Assembly (NCBI GenBank): GCA_025774425.1
Contig: JALGWA010000367.1
Coordinates: 1 to 5,351 of the forward strand
Length of the DNA stretch: 5,351 nt
Source of the DNA: a bacterium
GTDB taxonomy: Bacteria > Arandabacterota > Arandabacteria > Arandabacterales > JALGWA01
Direction: 5' to 3'
Part shown: positions 1 to 5,351 of the stretch, in pieces
How positions within the stretch are numbered: position 1 is the first letter of the stretch
Layout: the number at the start of each line of letters is the position of its first letter
Made by a program: the position numbers and the translations under genes
The notes under the pieces: model-generated
Databases searched by the model: none
What the model saw: only the letters and a program-made list of their open reading frames with translations
What the model was told of the DNA's origin: nothing

Positions 1-1
1 G

Positions 2-1246
2 AGGAGCGCGCCGACGGTCGATGATCTCGACGGCGACCTCGACCTCGACATCGTGGTGGCGAATACCTATGGACAGGTCTACTGCTGGCATCACGAGGGC
101 ACGGGGTATCTCCAGCCCAACGGTTACTGGGGTGTGGTCTCCGGCACGATCTACGGCTCGGTCGCCCTGGCCGACTTCGACGGCGACGACAGCCTCGAAG
201 TCATGGTCGGGGGCACCGGCGGCGACATACACGTATGGAACAGCGACGGCACGGGCTATCTCAATCCGGACGGGCTGTTCGCGAGCACGAATGCCATGTA
301 CGGATCCATCGCGATCGGCGATATCGACGGCGACGGCGACATGGAACTCGTCATGGGCGGCATGTACTGGCAGGGTGTGGGTGTGTACGACCACGATGGA
401 AGCTACCGGTACGGCTGGCCGGTGAACGTCACCGGCTACGTCAGGAGCTCGCCGGCGCTGGCCGACCTCGACGACGACGGCAAGCTGGACGTCATCGTCG
501 GGACGAGCAAGGTCCACGAGACCGACGACTCCTGCTACGTCTACGTATTCGGCCATGACGGCGCGCTGCGGCCGGGATGGCCCAAGTCCGCGACGGGCGA
601 GTTCGAGTCCTCCCCCGTGGTGGGCGACATCGACGGCGACGGCGAGCCGGAGATCATCATCGGCTGCACCGACAACTTCCTCTATGCATGGCATGCCGAC
701 GGCAGCCGTGTCAACGGCTGGCCGCGCTTCGTCATACACGAGATCTACTCCACCCCGGCGATATGCGACCTCGACGGCGACGGCGACGTGGAGATCGTGG
801 TCGGCGGCTACGACGGGCTGGTGCACGTTTTCGACCTGAGCGCGCCCTATGACAAGGGCGCCATGGACTGGCCCAGGCACAATCACGACACGTTCAACTC
901 CCAGCTCTATGCCGGTCCGTCGCAGGCCGGCGTGGACGGGGGCGAGCCGGGCCGCCTGCCGAAGACGCTGGTGCTCATGGCCTACCCGTCCCCGGCGGCT
1001 TCGCAGGTGACGGTGCGCCTCGCGGTGCCGTCGAGCGACTCCGGCGAGTACAGGGTGGACGTATTCGATGTCCGGGGACGGCGCGTACGCAGCCTCGTGG
1101 ACGGGCGGTTGGACGCCGGCTATCATGACGCGACGTGGGACTGTGACGATAGTAATGGACGTCCCGTCTCGAGCGGGATATACTTCGTCAAGGTGTCGGG
1201 AAAGCACGCTTCCGACCTTACGAAGAAAGTGGTCGTCGTGAGGTAA
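2..1246 (+). CDS. Exported FG-GAP/VCBS beta-propeller protein with C-terminal FlgD-Ig/T9SS-type domain (5' partial)
   Basis: The reading frame is open from the left edge to a TAA at 1244-1246, giving 414 visible residues; the true start lies upstream. Residues 1-300 hold six FG-GAP/VCBS blades, each with a calcium-loop motif such as DLDGDGDVEI or DIDGDGEPEI, spaced about 47-54 residues. A WPRHNHDTFNSQLY motif (near residue 290) resembles the W-P-x-x-x-H-D segment that often closes such propellers in this type of protein. Residues about 319-414 form a FlgD-Ig/type-A sorting-like beta-sandwich, recognisable from YPSPA, VDVFDVRGRRVRSLVDG, the AGYHDATWDCDD turn and PVSSGIYFVKV. Domains of this kind act as C-terminal signals for type IX secretion or as Ig-like anchors, so the product is probably secreted or surface-bound. 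A GTG at 53 could be taken as a start, but the first calcium loop lies before it in the same frame, so it is internal. The missing N-terminal part could be a C25 peptidase as in the downstream gene; this is inference. Confidence 0.88.
   Translation, partial: RSAPTVDDLDGDLDLDIVVANTYGQVYCWHHEGTGYLQPNGYWGVVSGTIYGSVALADFDGDDSLEVMVGGTGGDIHVWNSDGTGYLNPDGLFASTNAMYGSIAIGDIDGDGDMELVMGGMYWQGVGVYDHDGSYRYGWPVNVTGYVRSSPALADLDDDGKLDVIVGTSKVHETDDSCYVYVFGHDGALRPGWPKSATGEFESSPVVGDIDGDGEPEIIIGCTDNFLYAWHADGSRVNGWPRFVIHEIYSTPAICDLDGDGDVEIVVGGYDGLVHVFDLSAPYDKGAMDWPRHNHDTFNSQLYAGPSQAGVDGGEPGRLPKTLVLMAYPSPAASQVTVRLAVPSSDSGEYRVDVFDVRGRRVRSLVDGRLDAGYHDATWDCDDSNGRPVSSGIYFVKVSGKHASDLTKKVVVVR
20..800 (+). repeat. Six tandem FG-GAP/VCBS calcium-loop repeats within the first gene
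   Basis: The DxDGDxxxE/D loops are encoded at about 23-49, 173-199, 320-346, 464-490, 626-652 and 767-793, a period of about 141-162 bases. Each loop is Asp-rich with Gly at position 5 or nearby and is followed by a short hydrophobic strand ending in a small residue pair (VVAN, VMVGG, VMGG, VIVGT, IIIGC, VVGG). This matches blades of an integrin-like calcium-binding beta-propeller. A seven-bladed propeller would need at least one further blade upstream of the window. The DNA copies are diverged apart from the short GACGGCGAC core, so this is a protein-level repeat rather than a recent DNA duplication. Confidence 0.85.
1238..1244 (+). promoter_or_regulatory. Ribosome binding site of the acyltransferase gene, inside the end of the preceding gene
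   Basis: GTGAGGT, including the Shine-Dalgarno-like GAGGT at 1240-1244, lies 7 bases before the ATG at 1252 and overlaps the last codons and TAA of the propeller gene. With only 5 bases between stop and start, ribosomes finishing the first gene could re-initiate here, which suggests one transcript. Confidence 0.5.
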
Positions 1247-1251
1247 CAGAC

Positions 1252-1788
1252 ATGCGGGAGTTCCGCGCCTTCTCATACGGCACGGGAGAAGTCGACCGTT
1301 CGAGACTGGCCCGGATCGGAGACGGGGTAGTCATCGAGGACGGGGCCCTCATATTCGATCCCGAGAGCGTCAGCATCGGCTCGAATGTCTACATCGGGCA
1401 CTATGCCGTGCTCAGGGGCTACAAGGGCAGCCGGCTCGTGATCGGCGACGACACATACATCGGCCAGATGACCTACATCAACGCCGCGGGCGGGGTGACG
1501 ATCGGGTCATGCGTGGGCATCGGGCCGTGCGTCAAGATCATGTCCTCCCGCCATTCGGAGGAGGGACGGGACGTACCCGTGTTGTTGTGCGACTTGGAGT
1601 TTGCGGAGGTGGTGGTCGAGGACGATTGCGACATAGGCATAGGCGCAATCGTTTTGCCGGGCAGGCGCCTGGGGAAGGGCTGCATAATCGGCGCCGGGGC
1701 GGTCGTGACACGCGACGTGGAACCTTACAGCATCGCCGCCGGCATACCCGCCAGGAAGATAGGGGAACGTCCGCCGGCTGCCGGATGA
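1252..1788 (+). CDS. Left-handed beta-helix (hexapeptide-repeat) acyltransferase, WbbJ/NodL/CatB-like superfamily
   Basis: The 178-residue protein is complete, a usual length for this superfamily. It is built from imperfect hexapeptide repeats of the [LIV]-G-x-x-x-x type: ISIGSNVYIG near residues 41-49, VIGDDTYIG near 63-71, VTIGSCVGIG near 82-91, then CDIGIGAIVLPG, GCIIGAGAVVTRDV, and the family's C-terminal closing motif AAGIPARKIG at 162-171. The loop MSSRHSEEG interrupts the helix and supplies His101, at the place where the catalytic general-base histidine sits in these trimeric CoA-dependent acyltransferases. No signal peptide or membrane segment is visible, so it should be cytoplasmic. 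The family transfers acetyl or other acyl groups from acyl-CoA to sugars or related acceptors, often in lipopolysaccharide or capsule synthesis. The acceptor cannot be read from the sequence. The ATG is 5 bases after the preceding stop with a suitable ribosome binding site, so co-expression with the propeller gene is likely. Confidence 0.9.
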   Translation: MREFRAFSYGTGEVDRSRLARIGDGVVIEDGALIFDPESVSIGSNVYIGHYAVLRGYKGSRLVIGDDTYIGQMTYINAAGGVTIGSCVGIGPCVKIMSSRHSEEGRDVPVLLCDLEFAEVVVEDDCDIGIGAIVLPGRRLGKGCIIGAGAVVTRDVEPYSIAAGIPARKIGERPPAAG

Positions 1789-1867
1789 TGCCTTCTCAGG
1801 CGTTGCGCCCCTTTGATCTCAATGTGTTGGAATGGATCGAGTGACGGTGTAATGAGGTGGGGCCGGC
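1789..1867 (+). other. Short intergenic gap before the peptidase gene
   Basis: These 79 bases separate the acyltransferase from the signal-peptide reading frame. I see no convincing terminator: a small imperfect hairpin at 1788-1803 has no T-run after it. No clear sigma-70 -35/-10 pair is visible. The only clear element is the Shine-Dalgarno sequence near its right end. Co-transcription across the gap is possible but not shown. Confidence 0.5.
1854..1860 (+). promoter_or_regulatory. Ribosome binding site for the signal-peptide reading frame
   Basis: GAGGTGG lies 7 bases before the ATG at 1868. The alternative in-frame ATG at 1904 has only a weak CGGGG stretch directly in front of it, so this site favours the 1868 start. 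Confidence 0.6.
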
Positions 1868-2155
1868 ATGAACGGACGAGTCCATAGAGAAGACGCCGCG
1901 GGGATGCGCATACGCCGCTTCGCGCGTGGCCCGGCAGGCGTCGTCGCATGGGCGGTCTTCCTGGTCATTCCCGTTTTGGCATACGGCTACAGTGTGGACA
2001 TTGCATTCGGTGACGGTGGGGTGTTGCGTCTGGGGGATGGGGTTGCGGTGTCGGCGGTGGAGGACGAGGCTTCGGGGCGGATGTACGCGACGCGGCTACT
2101 GCCGCCGGGGTATGCCGTGAGGGGATATGAGGTGCCGGAGGAGTCGAGGCGGTGA
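1868..2155 (+). CDS. N-terminal fragment of a C25 (gingipain-type) peptidase: signal peptide and start of propeptide
   Basis: This 95-residue frame ends at TGA 2153-2155. Residues 14-20 (RIRRFAR) are basic and residues 24-37 (GVVAWAVFLVIPVL) are a hydrophobic core, followed by a plausible signal-peptidase I site after VLA (residue 38). From residue 41 on, it resembles the beginning of a secreted C25-type propeptide, notably RLLPPGYAVRGYEV, which is like the LPPGARVxxVEV strand common in those proteins. That likeness is from memory of the family. The downstream frame from 2152 continues with propeptide-like and catalytic C25 sequence but has no signal peptide of its own. The two are therefore most simply the pieces of one ancestral gene, interrupted by a frame break between the TGA of the other frame (2128-2130) and 2153. 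A start at ATG 1904 would give a more normal, shorter n-region but has a poorer ribosome binding site. If it is a genuine small exported protein, I do not recognise it. Confidence 0.65.
   Translation: MNGRVHREDAAGMRIRRFARGPAGVVAWAVFLVIPVLAYGYSVDIAFGDGGVLRLGDGVAVSAVEDEASGRMYATRLLPPGYAVRGYEVPEESRR
1904..1987 (+). other. Probable Sec signal peptide
   Basis: From the second in-frame methionine the sequence has the classic order: basic MRIRRFARG, hydrophobic AGVVAWAVFLVIPVL, then small/polar AYGYS. Cleavage after VLA or AYG fits the -3/-1 rule. This marks the product for export across the inner membrane, as expected for C25 peptidases that then use a further outer-membrane route. Confidence 0.7.
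2137..2143 (+). promoter_or_regulatory. Strong Shine-Dalgarno sequence before the GTG at the frame break
   Basis: GGAGGAG lies 8 bases before GTG 2152-2154, whose last two bases are shared with the upstream TGA (GTGA overlap). This is the textbook layout for translational coupling. The same bases also encode Pro-Glu-Glu in the upstream frame, so it may be fortuitous in this G-rich stretch. Confidence 0.5.
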
Positions 2156-5100
2156 GCAGCGGGTCGCTGCTGGGCTACAACGTGCTGACGGTGGTGGTGA
2201 ATCCGGTGCGTGTGGGATCAGGGGGGTCGGGTGTTCTTCGGGGTCTGCGTTTGCGTGTGGATTGCGAGGCGGTCGGTGATGGGCTTCGAGTGATTCGGCG
2301 GAGCCGGATTCTGGATGAGCATCTGGACGACGTGATGGGGCGAGCACTGGGTGTAGAGATAGGGGATTACGGGGACTGGCGGTTGGAGGGATACAGGGAT
2401 TGGACGAGCGAGTCTCCTGGGCTTGACGGCGGGGTGGTTGACTGTGTGATTGTGACGTCGGATGAGATGGTTGAGGAGTTTGAGCGGCTGGCGGATTGGC
2501 ATGACGGTCTTGGTGTGCGGACGGAGGTGCGGGGTTTGGGGTGGATATACGCCAATTACAGTGGATCGGACGATGCGGAGCGGGTTCGGAACTTTTTGCG
2601 GGACGCTTATGAGAGATGGGGGACGGTTTACGTTGTTTTGGGTGGGGATGCGAGCGTCGTACCGATACGCTATGCGTGGACGGAGCACTACGGCGGTGAG
2701 AGCATACCGACGGATCTGTACTATTCCAATCTCGAGGGCACCTGGAACGAGAACGGGAACGACATATTCGGCGAATGGGGCGACGGGGAGACGGTCATAG
2801 GCGACGGCGTCACCGGCGTCACGTTCTATACGCAGGTGATCACCGGCAGGGTGCCCGTGCGCACCGCGGCGGAGGCGGCGGGCTATGTCGACAAGGTCAT
2901 AGCATACTCGACGACCCCCAAGGCCGGTTGGGCGAGAAAGACGCTCCTCCTGGGCGAGGTGATCTTCCCGGTCGACTGGCAGCCGGGCGACCCGATCACG
3001 CTGAACGGCAAGGACATCTGCGACACGGCCGCCACATACTTCCCGGCCTGGATCGACACTTCCGCGCGGTATCAGGAAGTGGGCACAATGGACCGGGAGA
3101 TCTGCCTGCGGGAGCTGAGCAAGGGCCACAACTTCGTGGTGGTCGCCGGCCACGGGGACGCCTTCAGGACCTCGACGGGCGCCGGTGACCCTCCGTTCAT
3201 CTTCCCCGCGGACTTCGATACGCTTTCCAACTACAACCAGTATTCGTTCTTCTACGCCTTGAACTGCAACAACAGCGCCGTGGACGTCGATTGCATATTC
3301 AGGCACTTCGTCGTGAACCCTGCAGGCGGAGGAATAGGCACGTACGCGACGACGAGATACGACTTTCCCAACATCGGGCAGTATTTCCTGAACGACTTCT
3401 GCGAGTACATCTACCAGAGGGGCATAACGCGCTTGGGCGACGCCTGCGCACTTCACCATCATGACTTCGTCTCTTCTGCGCAGGCCCGCGACGGTTCGGT
3501 CAGATGGACCATGCTGACCTATCTGCTCGTCGGCGACCCCGTGCTCCACATGTGGGTCGACGAGCCCGATACGTTCGATGTCGCCGACTCGGGCGCGATG
3601 ACCTACGATGACAGCACCTACTCTGTGTGGGTTTCCGAGGACGGTTCCCCCGTCGAAGGGGCCGTGGTCGTTCTCAGGGGGGAGCGTGGAGAGTACGGCG
3701 CGGCGCTGACCGACGCCGGGGGCATGGCCGTGGTCGAGTACCGCCCGAGAGGCGGCGGCTACGCGGACCTCTCGGTGAGCAAGGCGGGCTACCTCGTCTA
3801 CACCGACAGCGTCAGCGTCACGGGCGCGGGCGGCCGGTGCTACGTCGCCGGCGTGTCGATCGACGACGGCGCCGGCTGGACGGGCAACGGTGACGGCGAG
3901 GCCGGCTGGGGCGAGCGAGTGGGCCTGGAAGTCGGCCTCGTGAACGGCGGTTCGGGAACTCTCGACGGCGTCGTGGCCGACATCGTCGCCCTGGAGGGCT
4001 GCAGCCTGTCGGTCGATGTCGTGATCGCCGGAGAGTACAGGGACAGCCTGGTCTACATCGGGCGGGACCGCCATAACCCCGCGGCCATACCGTTCGACGT
4101 CGGCATAGGAGACGAAGTGCTCGGAAGGCCGAGGCGCGACTTCGGCAGCGAGAAGGGTTGCTGGCTCTGGCTCGACGGCATGGGCTGGCACGTGAGATTC
4201 GAGGGCACGAGGGACAGTACGTATGCCTATCGGTGCAGCCTGCAGGTCGACGGTGAGATACGGGGATTCAAGACGGTGAGCGTTGACGGCGGTGACAATT
4301 TCGTCGTCGGGAGCGATTACATCCTCCTCGAGGGAGAGATCACCCTGAACGATTTCGAGGACGGTTTCGACTTCCTGGCGGGCGCCGGGAGCGGCGTCGT
4401 GCTGCATGACGCCAGCGAGGATTACGGAAGCGTCGGAGCCGGCGAGGTCGTGCGCCAGTATGACGTCGAGTTCACGGGCCTCGGCGGCGACAGGGTCGGC
4501 GTGTGGTTCGAAACGATGATCCGGGACGGAGAGTCGGGACAGTGGTATGACTGGTTCCGCGTACTCGTCCGGGACGGCACCCTCAAGGGCGAGCGCATCG
4601 TGCTGACGCCGCTGGTCGGCGACAGCCTCGACGTCGTCTACGGCGTGCGCAATGCAGGGAGCGGAGGGCTCCGGAATGTGTCCGGCACCTTGCGCGCCGT
4701 GAGCGGCGCCGTCGTGGAGGACAGTATCAGCTCCTACGGTGACCTGGCGGGCCTCGAGTACGGAGAGGGCGACGGATACCTCGTGCGGGCCACCGGGGGT
4801 ACGATGGTCTTCGAGATCGAACTCGAGGATGAATACGCCAGGACTTGGGTCGAGACCGTGGAGGTGCGCGATCCGCTCGCCGTGAGCGGCCTCCGCTACC
4901 TGAGCGGCGACGACTACGTCGAGCTGGCCTGGGATCCGACCGGAGACAGCCTTTTCACCGGCTACGACGTGTACCGGGCCGACGAACAGACCGGTCCCTA
5001 TGTCCTGGCCGGTATGGTCGAAGGGTATGCGCGCCTCGTCGATGACGGTCTCGCCAGCGAGGAGGACTATTACTACTACGTCTGCGTGCGCGACTCGATG

Positions 5101-5351
5101 GGCAACCTGAGCGCTCCCAGCGAGACCCTGGAGACCTGGACGGGTGCTCCCTATCAGGCGGGCTGGCCGGTCGGCCCGGCGAACGTGATCTATTCTTCGG
5201 TCTGCATAGATGACCTCGACGGCGACGGCAGCCTGGAGATAGTGGCGGGTTCGAAGGACGAGAACGTGCATGTATGGGAGCATGACGGCACGACGCGCGC
5301 CGGGTGGCCGCGCCCGACCTCGGGCGAGGTGTGGTCATCGCCCTGCATCGT
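2152..5351 (+). CDS. C25 (gingipain-type) cysteine peptidase with CARDB-like, FN3 and FG-GAP domains (3' partial, N-terminus split off)
   Basis: The frame is open from 2131 to the window end; taking GTG 2152 as residue 1 gives 1066 full codons. Residues 1-50 resemble a C25 propeptide end (LLGYNVLTVVVNPVRVG). Residues about 97-468 are the peptidase: VIVTSDEMVEEFERLADWH, IYANYSGSDDAERVRNFL and YVVLGGDASVVPIRYAW; the His motif VVVAGHGD (His334, codon 3151-3153); the Cys motif ALNCNNSAVD (Cys372, codon 3265-3267); then NPAGGGIGTY and the closing LLVGDPVLHMW. The catalytic His/Cys dyad is intact with family-like spacing. After it come a carboxypeptidase-regulatory-like domain (near 489-558), a CARDB-like domain starting SIDDG and containing GNGDGEAGWGERVGLEV, a poorly recognisable beta-rich stretch, a second CARDB-like segment, an FN3 module (about 907-998), and one FG-GAP blade (DLDGDGSLEI) with the next beginning at the edge. 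The product would cleave proteins at the surface or outside the cell. It has no signal peptide of its own; that lies in the frame ending at 2155. Specificity (Arg, Lys or other) cannot be read. Confidence 0.85.
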   Translation, partial: MSSGSLLGYNVLTVVVNPVRVGSGGSGVLRGLRLRVDCEAVGDGLRVIRRSRILDEHLDDVMGRALGVEIGDYGDWRLEGYRDWTSESPGLDGGVVDCVIVTSDEMVEEFERLADWHDGLGVRTEVRGLGWIYANYSGSDDAERVRNFLRDAYERWGTVYVVLGGDASVVPIRYAWTEHYGGESIPTDLYYSNLEGTWNENGNDIFGEWGDGETVIGDGVTGVTFYTQVITGRVPVRTAAEAAGYVDKVIAYSTTPKAGWARKTLLLGEVIFPVDWQPGDPITLNGKDICDTAATYFPAWIDTSARYQEVGTMDREICLRELSKGHNFVVVAGHGDAFRTSTGAGDPPFIFPADFDTLSNYNQYSFFYALNCNNSAVDVDCIFRHFVVNPAGGGIGTYATTRYDFPNIGQYFLNDFCEYIYQRGITRLGDACALHHHDFVSSAQARDGSVRWTMLTYLLVGDPVLHMWVDEPDTFDVADSGAMTYDDSTYSVWVSEDGSPVEGAVVVLRGERGEYGAALTDAGGMAVVEYRPRGGGYADLSVSKAGYLVYTDSVSVTGAGGRCYVAGVSIDDGAGWTGNGDGEAGWGERVGLEVGLVNGGSGTLDGVVADIVALEGCSLSVDVVIAGEYRDSLVYIGRDRHNPAAIPFDVGIGDEVLGRPRRDFGSEKGCWLWLDGMGWHVRFEGTRDSTYAYRCSLQVDGEIRGFKTVSVDGGDNFVVGSDYILLEGEITLNDFEDGFDFLAGAGSGVVLHDASEDYGSVGAGEVVRQYDVEFTGLGGDRVGVWFETMIRDGESGQWYDWFRVLVRDGTLKGERIVLTPLVGDSLDVVYGVRNAGSGGLRNVSGTLRAVSGAVVEDSISSYGDLAGLEYGEGDGYLVRATGGTMVFEIELEDEYARTWVETVEVRDPLAVSGLRYLSGDDYVELAWDPTGDSLFTGYDVYRADEQTGPYVLAGMVEGYARLVDDGLASEEDYYYYVCVRDSMGNLSAPSETLETWTGAPYQAGWPVGPANVIYSSVCIDDLDGDGSLEIVAGSKDENVHVWEHDGTTRAGWPRPTSGEVWSSPCI
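2440..3555 (+). other. Peptidase C25 catalytic domain
   Basis: This part of the gene carries the family's Rossmann-like caspase-type fold signatures in order: an initial VIVTS strand, the LADWH helix end, VRNFLRDAYERWG, the YVVLGGD strand, the catalytic GHG histidine (3151-3153), the catalytic cysteine in LNCNNS (3265-3267), then DCIFRHFVVNPAGGGIG and the terminal VGDPVLHMW strand. The His-to-Cys distance of 38 residues is close to that of gingipains. No in-frame stop or missing key residue is seen, so the enzyme core has been kept intact despite the break upstream. Confidence 0.85.
3616..4869 (+). other. Beta-sandwich region: carboxypeptidase-regulatory-like and CARDB-like domains
   Basis: At 3616-3825 there is a carboxypeptidase-regulatory-like domain (GSPVEGAVVVLRGERGEYGAA, then a GGMAVVEYRP turn and GYLVYTDSVSV). 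From about 3856 a CARDB-like domain starts with IDDGAGWTGNGDGEAGWGE, an Asn/Asp-Gly rich entry typical of CARDB-type domains in C25 proteins. The stretch 4130-4600 is beta-rich by its alternation (FKTVSVDGGDNFVVGSDYIL, VGVWFETMIRDG) but I cannot assign a family. At about 4600-4869 a second CARDB-like segment (VVYGVRNAGSGGLRNVSGTL) follows. Such domains act as spacers or adhesion modules on exported proteins. Confidence 0.55.
4870..5145 (+). other. Fibronectin type III module of the peptidase
   Basis: The module begins PLAVSGLRYLSGDDYVELAW and shows the FN3 hallmarks: the ELAWDP strand, GYDVYRADEQTGPYVLAG, the YYYYVCVRDSMGNLS strand with conserved Tyr, and a closing SAPSETLE. The GYxVYR...Y..V segment is characteristic of bacterial extracellular FN3. 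It links the CARDB-like part to the propeller that starts at about 5161. Confidence 0.75.
5161..5351 (+). repeat. Start of an FG-GAP propeller in the peptidase, same type as in the first gene
   Basis: GWPVGPANVIYSSVCIDDLDGDGSLEIVAG contains a calcium loop at 5212-5238, followed by VHVWEHDGTTRAGWPRP and the SSP strand that opens the next blade at the window edge. The first gene has matching elements (GALRPGWPK, ESSPVVGDIDGDG). The rest of the propeller, and possibly a C-terminal sorting domain, lie beyond the window. Confidence 0.75.

Noticed and set aside
53..55. GTG as the start of the propeller gene
   Set aside because: The same frame is open to the left edge and already encodes a calcium loop (DDLDGDLDLD) before this codon, and no ribosome binding site is apparent.
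320..800. Recurring GACGGCGACGGCGAC blocks as a possible CRISPR or DNA satellite
   Set aside because: The repeats are short, in frame and differ between copies; they encode calcium loops of propeller blades and have no repeat-spacer architecture.
21..852. Several other open frames on the + strand over the propeller region
   Set aside because: They are shadows of the Asp/Gly-repeat frame; their translations are low-complexity Ser/Thr/Ala or Arg/His tracts produced by reading GACGGCGAC repeats in the wrong frame.
1788..1803. Hairpin ATGCCT-TCTC-AGGCGT after the acyltransferase stop as a terminator
   Set aside because: The stem is only 6 pairs with one G-T pair and overlaps the stop codon, and no T-run follows.
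2131..2155. Programmed -1 ribosomal frameshift joining the two peptidase pieces, with GGAGGAG as an internal stimulator
   Set aside because: The overlap region has no slippery X XXY YYZ heptamer; codons such as TCG AGG CGG TGA do not allow re-pairing after a -1 slip. Re-initiation, mutation or error fit better.
2218..5283. A 1021-codon open frame on the - strand
   Set aside because: It lies antisense to the C25 peptidase, whose + strand frame has clear motifs and domains. The - strand translation is rich in His, Arg, Ala and Val with no recognisable motif, as expected opposite a high-GC gene.

Overview
The window is a stretch of high-GC bacterial DNA with three genes (one of them interrupted), all on the + strand. 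They encode large modular exported proteins and one small cytoplasmic enzyme. The protein families are a gingipain-like C25 cysteine peptidase, FG-GAP/VCBS beta-propellers with Asp-Gly-Asp calcium loops, and a C-terminal FlgD-Ig/T9SS-sorting-type beta-sandwich. This combination is typical of the FCB superphylum and nearby uncultured lineages (Eisenbacteria, Krumholzibacteria, Fermentibacteria, WOR-3 and similar groups). The lineage assignment is inference from protein style; there is no rRNA or other phylogenetic marker here.

Layout. (1) Bases 2-1246 are the 3' part of a gene for an exported beta-propeller protein. Six calcium-loop repeats are followed by a propeller-closing WPRHNHD-type motif and a C-terminal beta-sandwich that probably serves as sorting or anchoring domain. 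(2) Bases 1252-1788, 5 bp downstream and probably translationally coupled, encode a complete left-handed beta-helix (hexapeptide-repeat) acyltransferase. (3) Bases 1789-1867 are a short gap with no convincing terminator or promoter; it ends in a good ribosome binding site. (4) Bases 1868-2155 encode a signal peptide and the beginning of a propeptide, and end at a TGA. (5) Bases 2152 to the window end, one frame back, encode the rest of a C25 peptidase: late propeptide, catalytic domain with an apparent His/Cys dyad, carboxypeptidase-regulatory-like and CARDB-like beta domains, a fibronectin type III module, and the first blade of another FG-GAP propeller. It runs off the window.

The most interesting point is the break between the two pieces of the peptidase gene. 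They meet at a GTGA stop/start overlap preceded by a GGAGGAG Shine-Dalgarno sequence. The junction therefore looks like a translationally coupled gene pair, yet it separates the secretion signal from the enzyme it should export. The break lies within a roughly 700-bp block (about 1980-2690) whose codon choice (GGG/GGT, few C-ending codons) differs sharply from the rest of the same gene. Either a decaying or recombined N-terminal segment, or a sequencing/assembly artefact, could explain this.

Working together: the propeller protein and the C25 protein share the same propeller module. They probably are paralogous cell-surface or secreted proteins, with the first perhaps also a C25 peptidase whose N-terminal part lies upstream. 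The acyltransferase between them could modify a surface polysaccharide or lipid sugar, but the sequence does not show its substrate.
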